Shown here: positions 1-5,223 of the stretch, in pieces
Layout of the letters: each line of letters starts with the position of its first letter
How positions within the stretch are numbered: the stretch's first letter is position 1
Source: Rickettsiaceae bacterium
GTDB taxonomy: Bacteria > Pseudomonadota > Alphaproteobacteria > Rickettsiales > Rickettsiaceae
NCBI GenBank assembly: GCA_017995275.1
Contig: JAGOJE010000074.1
Location: forward strand, 1 to 5,620
Direction: 5' to 3'
DNA: 5,620 nt
Translations under genes and position numbers: made by a program
The notes under the pieces: model-generated
Seen by the model: only the letters and a program-made list of their open reading frames with translations
The model's database searches: none
Told to the model about the DNA's origin: nothing

Positions 1-329
1 ATTATTTTATAGATTTGCTTTTATATCATATAAAACTCAAAGCTTATGTGGTTGTGGAGTTAAAGACAGGAAAATTCAAGCCTGAATATGCTGGGAAGAT
101 GAATTTTTACCTAAATTTAGTGGATAGACAAGTGAAAGATGCTTCAGATAATCCTACGATAGGCCTCATTCTATGTGGAGATAAGAAGGGGATGACTGTG
201 GAATATGCCATAGACGGCATAAATAGACCAATAGGGGTTTCCAAATTCCAGCTTACTGAACAATTACCAGAGGAGCTTAAGAAGTATCTACCAACACCAG
301 AAGAGCTTACGAAGCTGAAGGTAGAATAG
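1..329 (+). CDS. DUF1016/YhcG-type PD-(D/E)XK nuclease, C-terminal part only
   Basis: This is the 3' end of a gene that enters from the left; the reading frame is open from base 3 and shows 108 residues before a TAG at 327-329. The visible protein begins with YFID, followed by LLLYHIKLKAYVVVELK. That is the core of the PD-(D/E)XK nuclease fold as found in the DUF1016 (YhcG) family: the aspartate at visible residue 4 and the ELK triad at residues 19-21 fit the metal-binding and catalytic positions. The following KPEYAGKMNFYLNLVD and the LILCGDKKG strand are also typical of the family. Family members usually carry an additional N-terminal domain, which would lie outside the window. They are found as stand-alone genes and near restriction-modification or other mobile loci; the substrate is not well established. 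The TTG at 15 is not a real start, because the conserved aspartate lies upstream of it. The gene ends 43 bases from the 3' end of a tRNA gene, which fits accessory cargo next to a tRNA. Confidence 0.85.
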   Translation, partial: YFIDLLLYHIKLKAYVVVELKTGKFKPEYAGKMNFYLNLVDRQVKDASDNPTIGLILCGDKKGMTVEYAIDGINRPIGVSKFQLTEQLPEELKKYLPTPEELTKLKVE

Positions 330-372
330 ATTTCGGGACTGTCTTGAGAATTATGAGTGCAATGTTGAGAGA

Positions 373-449
<77 letters not shown>

Positions 450-462
450 ACTTTGAAAGAGC

Positions 463-491
463 TTTATATACCAATTTGCTTGTATAATCAA
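463..491 (-). promoter_or_regulatory. Promoter of the tRNA-Pro gene
   Basis: Read on the minus strand, TTGATT (plus 486-491) is followed after 17 bases by TATAAA (plus 463-468). These match the sigma70 consensus at four and five of six positions. The expected transcription start, about seven bases further on, falls near plus 456, just before the mature tRNA 5' end at 449. The spacing and position are those of a normal short-leader tRNA promoter. It overlaps the start of the region that must also drive rsmE in the other direction. Confidence 0.6.
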
Positions 492-522
492 TAAAATTCT
501 TTCTATAATGTTGGTTTATAAT
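480..522 (+). promoter_or_regulatory. Candidate promoter region of rsmE-rnhB
   Basis: Two perfect TATAAT boxes lie upstream of rsmE, at 504-509 and 517-522. The first can be paired with a weak -35 element, TTGTAT at 480-485, with an 18-base spacer. The second has no recognisable -35 at normal distance. The region is very AT-rich, so TATAAT can occur by chance. Which box is used cannot be decided from the sequence. The first would give a leader of about 24 bases. Confidence 0.4.
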
Positions 523-539
523 AAATTTTGTGAGTTTTT

Positions 540-1262
540 ATGAAAATATCTGCCACATATAGAATATATGTTGAGTCTAATTTATCCGAAGGCTCCATCA
601 TAAACCTAAACCAAGAGCAAAGCCATTATCTAACTAATGTGCTTAGGTTGAAAATTGGAGATGTTGTGAGGCTATTTAATGAAAATTCTGGTGAATATCA
701 AGCTTATATAGATAGCTTTACCAAAAAATCCTGCAATTTAAAAATTTCAAAACTTTATCGTATGCCTTTTAAATCAAGCAAATTAAGCTTAATTCAATCG
801 GTAATAAAGAATGATAGAATGGCACAAATTTTAGATATGTCTACTCAGCTTGGAGTATCTGGCATATTCCCTGTTATTTCGGATAGAAGTCAAGTTCGGA
901 CTATCAACAAAGAACGATTCGAGAAGATAATAATTGAGAGTTCAGAGCAATCTGAAAGGCTAGATGTACCACACCTTCACGAGGTAGAAAAGCTAGAAGA
1001 TCTTCTTTCGAAAGGTTTATTTGATAAGGTAATTATGGCAAATGAGAATGAGGAAATTAAAAAATTACTCACAAAACAAGATGTAGAAGGATGTAAAAAT
1101 CTTGCAATTTTGGTTGGTCCCGAAGGCGGTTTTACAGATAGAGAACTTTCATTTATTTTATCAAATCCAAATGTTTGTTCTATAAGTCTTGGTTCTAATG
1201 TCCTACGTAGCGAGACTGCAGCATCAGCTATTTGTGCTCAGGTAAATTTACTTAGAGGGTAA
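540..1262 (+). CDS. rsmE: 16S rRNA (uracil(1498)-N3)-methyltransferase RsmE
   Basis: This enzyme transfers a methyl group from S-adenosylmethionine to N3 of U1498 in helix 44 of 16S rRNA, acting on the 30S subunit in the cytosol. The 240-residue length is normal for the family. The N-terminal PUA-like RNA-binding part covers about residues 8-75, with RIYVESNL and QSHYLTNVLRLKIGD recognisable. The C-terminal SPOUT (trefoil-knot) methyltransferase domain starts near residue 82. It contains KNDRMAQILDMSTQLGV (residues 90-106), EQSERLDVP (136-144), the glycine-rich LVGPEGGF (191-198) and the knot motif LGSNVLRSETAASAI (217-231). The last two form the cofactor site and identify the family firmly. 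The ATG at 540 gives a natural N-terminus; the ribosome-binding site is weak (GAG at 532-534). The stop is two bases before rnhB, so the two genes are very probably co-transcribed. Confidence 0.95.
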   Translation: MKISATYRIYVESNLSEGSIINLNQEQSHYLTNVLRLKIGDVVRLFNENSGEYQAYIDSFTKKSCNLKISKLYRMPFKSSKLSLIQSVIKNDRMAQILDMSTQLGVSGIFPVISDRSQVRTINKERFEKIIIESSEQSERLDVPHLHEVEKLEDLLSKGLFDKVIMANENEEIKKLLTKQDVEGCKNLAILVGPEGGFTDRELSFILSNPNVCSISLGSNVLRSETAASAICAQVNLLRG

Positions 1263-1264
1263 TT

Positions 1265-1855
1265 ATGGCAGATTTTTTGCTTGAAGATGAATATAATGGG
1301 CTTTTAGTTGCTGGAGTTGATGAAGCTGGCAGAGGGCCATTAATGGGGCCAGTATTTGCTAGCGCTGTGATTGTAGATAGGAGTTTAGAAATTCCAGGAA
1401 TAAATGATTCAAAAAAACTTTCAGAGAAAAGGCGTGAAGAGCTTTTTGAGCAAATTATAAATCATTACAAATATGGTATAGGATTTGCGAGCGCAGAAGA
1501 AATTGATAAGATAAATATTTTAGAAGCCACAAAACTTGCTTGCAAGCGCGCTGTAGGAAATTTGCCATTAGCTCCGGAAGTTGTTCTTATAGATGGTAAT
1601 ATGAAATTTTCAATGCAGAATTATATAAGTGTAATAAAAGGTGACTTGCTTTCTATATCGATAGCGGCTGCCTCAATATTAGCAAAAGTTTCACGCGACA
1701 GACTAATAAATGAATTAGCCAAATCATTTCCAGAATATGGTTGGGAAAAAAATAAAGGTTACGGAACGAAGTCCCATATGGAGGCAATAGCTAAGTTTGG
1801 ACTGACTATTCACCATAGACAAAGCTTTTGCAAAAATCTCACTAATCCGGAATGA
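1265..1855 (+). CDS. rnhB: Ribonuclease HII
   Basis: RNase HII cuts the RNA strand of RNA-DNA hybrids and starts ribonucleotide excision repair by incising 5' of single ribonucleotides in DNA. At 196 residues the protein is full length. The four metal-binding acidic residues are all present: D19 and E20 in AGVDEAGRG, D110 in VLIDGN and D127 in IKGD. The GRG motif at 22-24 and the tyrosine in KGYGTKSH (Y166), which recognise the ribonucleotide-DNA junction, are also kept. Further signatures are INDSKKLSEKRREEL (46-60) and ISIAAASILAKVSRDR (131-146). The ATG at 1265 has a Shine-Dalgarno-like AGAGGG at 1254-1259, inside the end of rsmE. With a 2-nt gap to rsmE the gene is almost certainly translated from the same mRNA. 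Nothing is missing or unusual. Confidence 0.97.
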   Translation: MADFLLEDEYNGLLVAGVDEAGRGPLMGPVFASAVIVDRSLEIPGINDSKKLSEKRREELFEQIINHYKYGIGFASAEEIDKINILEATKLACKRAVGNLPLAPEVVLIDGNMKFSMQNYISVIKGDLLSISIAAASILAKVSRDRLINELAKSFPEYGWEKNKGYGTKSHMEAIAKFGLTIHHRQSFCKNLTNPE

Positions 1856-1889
1856 ATTCTTAAATAGTAGAACTTTTTAGGCATGAGCT

Positions 1890-1924
1890 CCGAAAAAATC
1901 TATTGGTGGCGGTTTTTCTTTTAG
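1890..1924 (+). terminator. Weak candidate terminator after rsmE-rnhB
   Basis: GAAAAA at 1892-1897 can pair with TTTTTC at 1913-1918, and the sequence continues T-rich (CTTTT). The stem is made almost only of A-T pairs and the loop is GC-richer than the stem, which is unlike a classical intrinsic terminator. It is the only structure with a T-run between rnhB and the ankyrin gene. Termination here is therefore possible but poorly supported. Confidence 0.25.
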
Positions 1925-1953
1925 TGTTAAAAATGTATCATTTCGTTTTTTTT

Positions 1954-1969
1954 TGCCTAAGCTTTGGCA
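1954..1969. repeat. Near-palindrome overlapping the ankyrin-gene promoter
   Basis: TGCCTAAGCTTTGGCA is a 16-base inverted repeat: TGCC/GGCA arms and a central AAGCTT, broken by one symmetric T-T mismatch. A run of nine T's (1946-1954) leads into it. The right arm, TTGGCA, is also the best -35 hexamer of the ankyrin gene. A dimeric DNA-binding protein sitting here would block RNA polymerase, so it could be an operator. No known regulator's site is recognised. It is not a terminator, because its T-run lies on the wrong side. Confidence 0.35.
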
Positions 1970-1991
1970 GTAGGTTGTTGCGTTTTATATT
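1964..1991 (+). promoter_or_regulatory. Promoter of the ankyrin-repeat gene
   Basis: TTGGCA at 1964-1969 and TATATT at 1986-1991 each match the sigma70 hexamers at five of six positions, with a 16-base spacer. The predicted start near 1998 leaves a leader of about 40 bases before the ATG at 2039. The ankyrin gene therefore appears to be its own transcription unit rather than part of the rsmE-rnhB operon. The -35 lies inside the near-palindrome at 1954-1969. Confidence 0.55.
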
Positions 1992-2038
1992 CGTTTGTGG
2001 TCTAATTTTAGTTATGCAACAAAAAATGGAAAAGTTTT

Positions 2039-4204
2039 ATGGCTAAAGTACAAACGCAATATAACGAAGAAGCTACAAAAGAGTTGTTTGAAGCTCTTAA
2101 GAATAATAATCTAAAAGCTTGCAGGGATGCTATAAATGAAGGTGCGGATGTCAATATGACAGACAAAAAAGGAAGAACTCCTATGCATCTTGCTGCTATT
2201 AGTGGCAATCTAGAAGTAACGCAGTTTATTTACGAAAATGGCGGAAGAAATGACATTAATAAAGTCGATAGTGAAGGAATATTCCCTCTACATTATGCTT
2301 CTCAAAGTGGCAATCTAGAAGTAACGCAGTTTATTTACGAAAATGGCGGAAGAAATGACATCAATAAAGTCGATAGCTATGGAAGAACCCCTATGCATCT
2401 TGCTTCTATGAGGGGCGATCTAGAAGTAACAAAGTTTATTTACGAAAATGGCGGAAGCAATGACATCAATAATGAAGATCGACTAAACAAAACCCCTCTA
2501 CATTATGCTTCTCAAAGTGGCAATCTAGAAGTAACAAAGTTTATTTACGAAAATGGCGGAAGCAATGACATTAATAAGGAAGATAGTTCTAGCAAAACCC
2601 CTCTACACTATGCTACTAAAAGTGGCAATCTAGAAGTAACAAAGTTTATTTACGAAAATGGCGGAAGCAATGACATCGATAGAGTAGATGCCGAGGGCAA
2701 CACAATATTACATTCTACTCCACTCTCTAACGACTCAAATTCTAGAGTCTTAGCATTTCTTCTAGAAAATGGCGCAAATAAATTTATTAATTCTCAAAAT
2801 TCAGAATATTCTTCCCCATTACATGAGGCCGTTAATGCAAGAAATTCTGCATGGATAAAAACTCTTTTGAAAAGTGGAACAAATCCGAGTATCAAAAATG
2901 GAGTTGGCGAAACTCCATTGAATTTCGCTTTAAGTCTAGAAAACGTAAGAGTTGCAACAACATTAATAGAATGTGGAGTCGCTATTACAGCAGATCAGAT
3001 ACGCACATTTAAAAATACAATAAGAGGCCACGCAAAATTCGAAGATTTAGAGTATCTAAGAAATAGCAACAACGAAATCATTGCATCCATTCGAGAAGAT
3101 GAGTTTATTCAAGAAGCCTATGCTGAATGCTCAGTCCGAACTGCTCGCGATATATATGATCAAATGTTGAGAGGTAGGAAATATGATTCTGAAATTGTAG
3201 CAAATCTTCCGGAAAACTTACGAAAGGCAATTGTAAAAAATCTATCAGAATTCATTAATAAGGGTCGCTTGGATATTGATTATGATAAGATGAAGAAAAC
3301 AGCAATCAACTCTCATGATTTTTTAGGAGGCTCTCTTAAAAATGAAATAATTAATTTAGTAGCTAAGATTCAAGAAGATAGAAAGAATGTCGCTCAGGAT
3401 CTAGAAACATTTGTTGATAATAGACGCCCTATAGATAAAAATGATATGGCACTTGATTTTAAAGAGAAAAGCAAAGAAGAGCAGATAGAAATTATTAAAA
3501 ACGGCAAAGACTTTTTAGATGAGCAAAACAAGCTAGGAGCAAATTCTTATGTTATGGAGTTCGTAGATAAACGTGACGATAAATACTTGCGATCTCCTGG
3601 TCTTGTAAGAGATATTATATTTAGAATGCGTAGGCTAGCTGATTCTAAAAAACCATACAGAGCGCGAAATGACGATATCAGGCTACTAGAGTTTCTTAAT
3701 GGTTCAATTCTTGATGGAAGTGAGAAAGAAGGGTTGCTCAATAACCTAGATAAGATGGATTTGCCAATCATCTTTAAGACAAAGATGAAGGAATTGAAGT
3801 CCAAGATAGATACAAATTTTATAAATTCTACTGGAGTACAAAAAGTTAGAGAAGAAATGCTCAGGAATGTCAAAGAAATAAAAGATGCTAAATTTGAAAA
3901 ACGAAAAGAACTAGAAGGCGGTCAAAAAGCAAAGATCATTGAGAAAGCCTTTATACAACATATGCATGATAAAAAATCTAAAAGGGATGTAGCTGGGGCT
4001 AAAATTGAACTCGCACTACTAAAGAGGCAGAAAGAAGAAGCTGGTAAAATAGCAAAAGCATTACAGGAGAGTGGTGATAAAAGAACGCTCCAAGCCCAAG
4101 CTGCATTGCTTAGAGCTGCTGGACTAACATTAACGGATAATTCGAAACTTCCGCCAAGTAAAGCGCGAGAAAAAACAAATGGTGAATCACACGGGAAATA
4201 CTAG
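2039..4204 (+). CDS. Ankyrin-repeat protein with long charged C-terminal region; possible secreted effector
   Basis: The protein has 721 residues, no signal peptide and no membrane segment. The N-terminal half is an ankyrin solenoid. A degenerate first repeat (about 13-45) is followed by five very similar 35-residue repeats starting at 46, 81, 116, 151 and 186, with the signature TPLHYASQSGNLEVTKFIYE. Three more divergent repeats start near 221, 258 and 291. Ankyrin repeats normally have 33 residues; here each regular unit carries two extra residues in the loop GGSNDIN. From about residue 320 to the end no known domain is recognised. This part is predominantly helical by composition, very rich in Lys, Glu, Asp and Arg, with probable coiled-coil between about 598 and 690 and a basic, polar tail (KLPPSKAREK). 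The start at 2039 has only a weak ribosome-binding site (GGA at 2028-2030). Ankyrin proteins of intracellular bacteria often act on host proteins after type IV or type I secretion. That role is inferred here from architecture and likely lifestyle only. Confidence 0.88.
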   Translation: MAKVQTQYNEEATKELFEALKNNNLKACRDAINEGADVNMTDKKGRTPMHLAAISGNLEVTQFIYENGGRNDINKVDSEGIFPLHYASQSGNLEVTQFIYENGGRNDINKVDSYGRTPMHLASMRGDLEVTKFIYENGGSNDINNEDRLNKTPLHYASQSGNLEVTKFIYENGGSNDINKEDSSSKTPLHYATKSGNLEVTKFIYENGGSNDIDRVDAEGNTILHSTPLSNDSNSRVLAFLLENGANKFINSQNSEYSSPLHEAVNARNSAWIKTLLKSGTNPSIKNGVGETPLNFALSLENVRVATTLIECGVAITADQIRTFKNTIRGHAKFEDLEYLRNSNNEIIASIREDEFIQEAYAECSVRTARDIYDQMLRGRKYDSEIVANLPENLRKAIVKNLSEFINKGRLDIDYDKMKKTAINSHDFLGGSLKNEIINLVAKIQEDRKNVAQDLETFVDNRRPIDKNDMALDFKEKSKEEQIEIIKNGKDFLDEQNKLGANSYVMEFVDKRDDKYLRSPGLVRDIIFRMRRLADSKKPYRARNDDIRLLEFLNGSILDGSEKEGLLNNLDKMDLPIIFKTKMKELKSKIDTNFINSTGVQKVREEMLRNVKEIKDAKFEKRKELEGGQKAKIIEKAFIQHMHDKKSKRDVAGAKIELALLKRQKEEAGKIAKALQESGDKRTLQAQAALLRAAGLTLTDNSKLPPSKAREKTNGESHGKY
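2174..2698 (+). repeat. Five in-frame 105-bp tandem repeats encoding ankyrin units
   Basis: Five consecutive units of exactly 105 bp encode residues 46-220. Each contains a conserved block beginning AGTGGCAATCTAGAAGTAAC at 2201, 2306, 2516 and 2621; the unit at 2411 has AGGGGCGATC instead. Across the roughly 56-base block, units 1 and 2 are identical, as are units 4 and 5. The two pairs differ at only three positions (ACGCAG against ACAAAG, and AGA against AGC). The identity includes silent codon positions, so it reflects recent duplication or gene conversion rather than protein-level constraint alone. The part encoding the first helix and the exposed finger varies more. Because 105 is a multiple of three, gain or loss of units keeps the frame. 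Confidence 0.95.
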
Positions 4205-4215
4205 GGGGTGTTAAC

Positions 4216-4240
4216 TACCAGTTTTTCCTGGTATGTTTTA
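4216..4240 (+). terminator. Hairpin after the ankyrin gene, probable intrinsic terminator
   Basis: TACCAG (4216-4221) and CTGGTA (4228-4233) form a perfect 6-bp stem with a six-base T-rich loop, 11 bases after the ankyrin stop codon. It is followed by TGTTTTA, which is a short, interrupted U-tract. The position is right for a terminator but the stem and tract are modest, so read-through is likely to occur. The last base of the stem is the A of the ATG of a possible small ORF. Confidence 0.5.
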
Positions 4241-4340
4241 TACAGCTTTAAAAAACCTTCTTGCTAATTTTACCATTTTGATTATAATTGCACTTCCATT
4301 CGTGGGCGGTTTTGCGCTATTTTTTAGTTCAGCACCGTGA
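4233..4340 (+). CDS. Possible small single-span membrane peptide (35 aa)
   Basis: ATG at 4233 opens a 35-codon frame ending in TGA at 4338-4340. The product starts MFYTALKNLLANF, continues with a strongly hydrophobic stretch TILIIIALPFVGGFALFF (residues 14-31) and ends SSAP. This composition is what a one-pass inner-membrane peptide looks like: one lysine before the span, none after. There is no Shine-Dalgarno sequence at normal distance. A strong AGGGGG at 4203-4208 lies 24 bases upstream, with the hairpin 4216-4233 in between. The TATAAT that probably drives rpmI (4283-4288) lies inside this frame and would encode part of the isoleucine run, so the hydrophobic reading could be a by-product of AT-rich promoter DNA. 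I do not recognise a family. Confidence 0.35.
   Translation: MFYTALKNLLANFTILIIIALPFVGGFALFFSSAP
4261..4288 (+). promoter_or_regulatory. Promoter of rpmI-rplT
   Basis: A perfect TATAAT at 4283-4288 is preceded, with a 16-base spacer, by TTGCTA at 4261-4266, which matches the -35 consensus at four of six positions. Transcription would start near 4295, giving a leader of almost 120 bases before rpmI. That is long for this compact genome and leaves room for regulatory RNA structure. Confidence 0.55.
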
Positions 4341-4397
4341 GCAACACGGCCATGGTATGCCTATTTGCTCTTAAAAGAAGTTGTTTTCGAAATACCA
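4335..4397 (+). promoter_or_regulatory. Candidate structured 5' leader of rpmI-rplT
   Basis: Two pairings are visible in the leader. CCGTG (4335-4339) with CACGG (4345-4349) forms a 5-bp, five-base-loop hairpin. TGGTAT (4353-4358) with ATACCA (4392-4397) could close a larger loop ending five bases before the rpmI ribosome-binding site. In several bacteria the operon encoding L35 and L20 is controlled by L20 binding to its own leader RNA. The known leader classes were not recognised here, so autoregulation is only an inference from gene content and leader length. Confidence 0.3.
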
Positions 4398-4401
4398 AAT
4401 A

Positions 4402-4406
4402 TAGGA
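4402..4406 (+). promoter_or_regulatory. rpmI: Ribosome-binding site fixing the rpmI start
   Basis: TAGGA sits six bases before the ATG at 4413. An in-frame alternative start 16 codons upstream (TTG at 4365) would add residues that L35 proteins do not have and lacks such a site. The ATG at 4413 is therefore chosen. Confidence 0.7.
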
Positions 4407-4412
4407 ATCGTT

Positions 4413-4619
4413 ATGCCTAAATTAAAAACAAAATCTGCAGTGAAAAAGCGTTTCAAACTCACTGCATCTGGTAAATTAAAAGTTACCCAGGCTGGTAAAC
4501 AGCACTTTATGAGACGACGCACAAAATCTCAGATTCGTAACTTAAGAGGAACTACTATCCTCGAAGGGCAAGAAGCAAAGAATATAGTAAAACATTTCTT
4601 GCCTTATGGCACAAATTAG
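4413..4619 (+). CDS. rpmI: 50S ribosomal protein L35
   Basis: L35 is a small, very basic protein of the large ribosomal subunit. From the ATG at 4413 the product has 68 residues, the usual length. It begins with the family signature MPKLKTKSAVKKRFKLTASG (residues 1-20). The central HFMRRRTKSQIRNLRG (residues 31-46) and the terminal FLPYGTN are also characteristic, the last being like rickettsial L35 proteins. It is followed after 11 bases by rplT, and its stop codon overlaps the rplT ribosome-binding site, so the two are translated from one mRNA. infC, which precedes rpmI in many bacteria, is not present here; the upstream neighbour is the ankyrin gene. Confidence 0.97.
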   Translation: MPKLKTKSAVKKRFKLTASGKLKVTQAGKQHFMRRRTKSQIRNLRGTTILEGQEAKNIVKHFLPYGTN

Positions 4620-4630
4620 GAGGAAATTAG

Positions 4631-4990
4631 ATGTCTCGTACTACAGCTGGTAAAATTACCAAAAATCGTCATAGAAAAATAATCAAATTAGCCAAAGGAT
4701 ATCGCGGTAGAGCAAAAAATTGCTTTACGGTAGCTATTGAAAAAGTAGAAAAAGCTTTGCGTTATGCTTATCGTGATAGGCGCAATCGTAAACGTGATTT
4801 CAGAGCTTTATGGATTCAGCGTATCAATGCTGCTGCTCGTTTGCATGGAATGGTCTATTCACAATTGATTAACGGCCTTGCAAAAGCTGGTGTTGAAGTA
4901 GATCGTAAGATTCTTGCTGACCTAGCAGTGAAAAACCCAGAAGCCTTTGCTGATGTTGTAAAAACTGCCAAAACTGCGCTAGGCGCTTAG
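4631..4990 (+). CDS. rplT: 50S ribosomal protein L20
   Basis: L20 binds 23S rRNA directly, is needed early in assembly of the large subunit, and in some bacteria represses its own operon. The product has 119 residues, the normal length. The basic N-terminal extension contains NRHRKIIKLAKGYRGRAKN (residues 12-30). The core contains ALRYAYRDRRNRKRDFRALW (residues 42-61) and IQRINAAARLHGMVYSQLI (62-80), all diagnostic. The ATG at 4631 has the strongest ribosome-binding site of the window: AGGAGG at 4618-4623, seven bases upstream and overlapping the rpmI stop. This fits coupled, high-level expression. An 11-bp hairpin follows the gene. Confidence 0.98.
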   Translation: MSRTTAGKITKNRHRKIIKLAKGYRGRAKNCFTVAIEKVEKALRYAYRDRRNRKRDFRALWIQRINAAARLHGMVYSQLINGLAKAGVEVDRKILADLAVKNPEAFADVVKTAKTALGA

Positions 4991-5010
4991 TTTTAAGGGT
5001 ATCATACTCA

Positions 5011-5060
5011 ATCCTACCATATTAATTTTGAAAATAGTTTATGGTAGGATGTCTTTGTCT
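5011..5060 (+). terminator. Hairpin after rplT, probable terminator of rpmI-rplT
   Basis: ATCCTACCATA (5011-5021) pairs perfectly with TATGGTAGGAT (5040-5050), an 11-bp stem beginning 20 bases after the rplT stop. The 18-base loop contains a smaller self-complementary ATTTTGAAAAT. The bases after the stem (GTCTTTGTCT) are T-rich but do not make a clean U-tract. It may therefore act as an inefficient terminator or as a barrier protecting the 3' end of the mRNA. Confidence 0.55.
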
Positions 5061-5183
5061 CAACTTCATGTTAACGTGAGTACGGTGAGTTTTACAAATC
5101 TTGCCTATATATTTTACATCTGCTTTTGATTATGATAGAGGCGCAGTATCAACTTACCTGCAACTATTTAGAATTGAATGGCA

Positions 5184-5204
5184 TTATTAGGCGTCGGCTA
5201 ATAA
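5184..5204. repeat. 7-bp inverted repeat of unknown role
   Basis: TTATTAG (5184-5190) and CTAATAA (5198-5204) are perfect inverted copies around the seven-base loop GCGTCGG. There is no T-run on either side, so it does not look like a terminator. It lies about 20 bases upstream of the -35 element of the tRNA-Ala promoter, where a protein-binding site would be possible. No known motif is recognised. Confidence 0.3.
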
Positions 5205-5223
5205 CTATCTATGAAAGTTTAAA

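Noticed and set aside
15..329. TTG at 15 as a true start giving a 104-residue protein
   Set aside because: The frame is open to the left edge, and the conserved catalytic aspartate of the nuclease core lies upstream of this TTG.
1945..1969. T-run plus hairpin as a terminator
   Set aside because: The T-run precedes the hairpin on the plus strand, and on the minus strand the hairpin is followed by A's, so it fits a terminator in neither direction.
2008..2208. 66-codon ORF on the minus strand over the ankyrin start
   Set aside because: It lies antisense to the promoter and first repeats of a clear coding gene, and its product shows no family features.
2174..2698. CRISPR array
   Set aside because: The periodic repeats are 105 bp long, in frame, contiguous and encode ankyrin units; there are no unique spacers.
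3547..3873. 108-codon ORF on the minus strand inside the ankyrin gene
   Set aside because: It is wholly antisense to the C-terminal half of the 721-residue protein. The serine- and leucine-rich product is what the complement of Lys/Asp/Glu-rich coding DNA gives.
4365..4412. N-terminal extension of L35 by 16 residues
   Set aside because: L35 proteins begin MPKLKTKSA, and the ATG at 4413 has its own ribosome-binding site.
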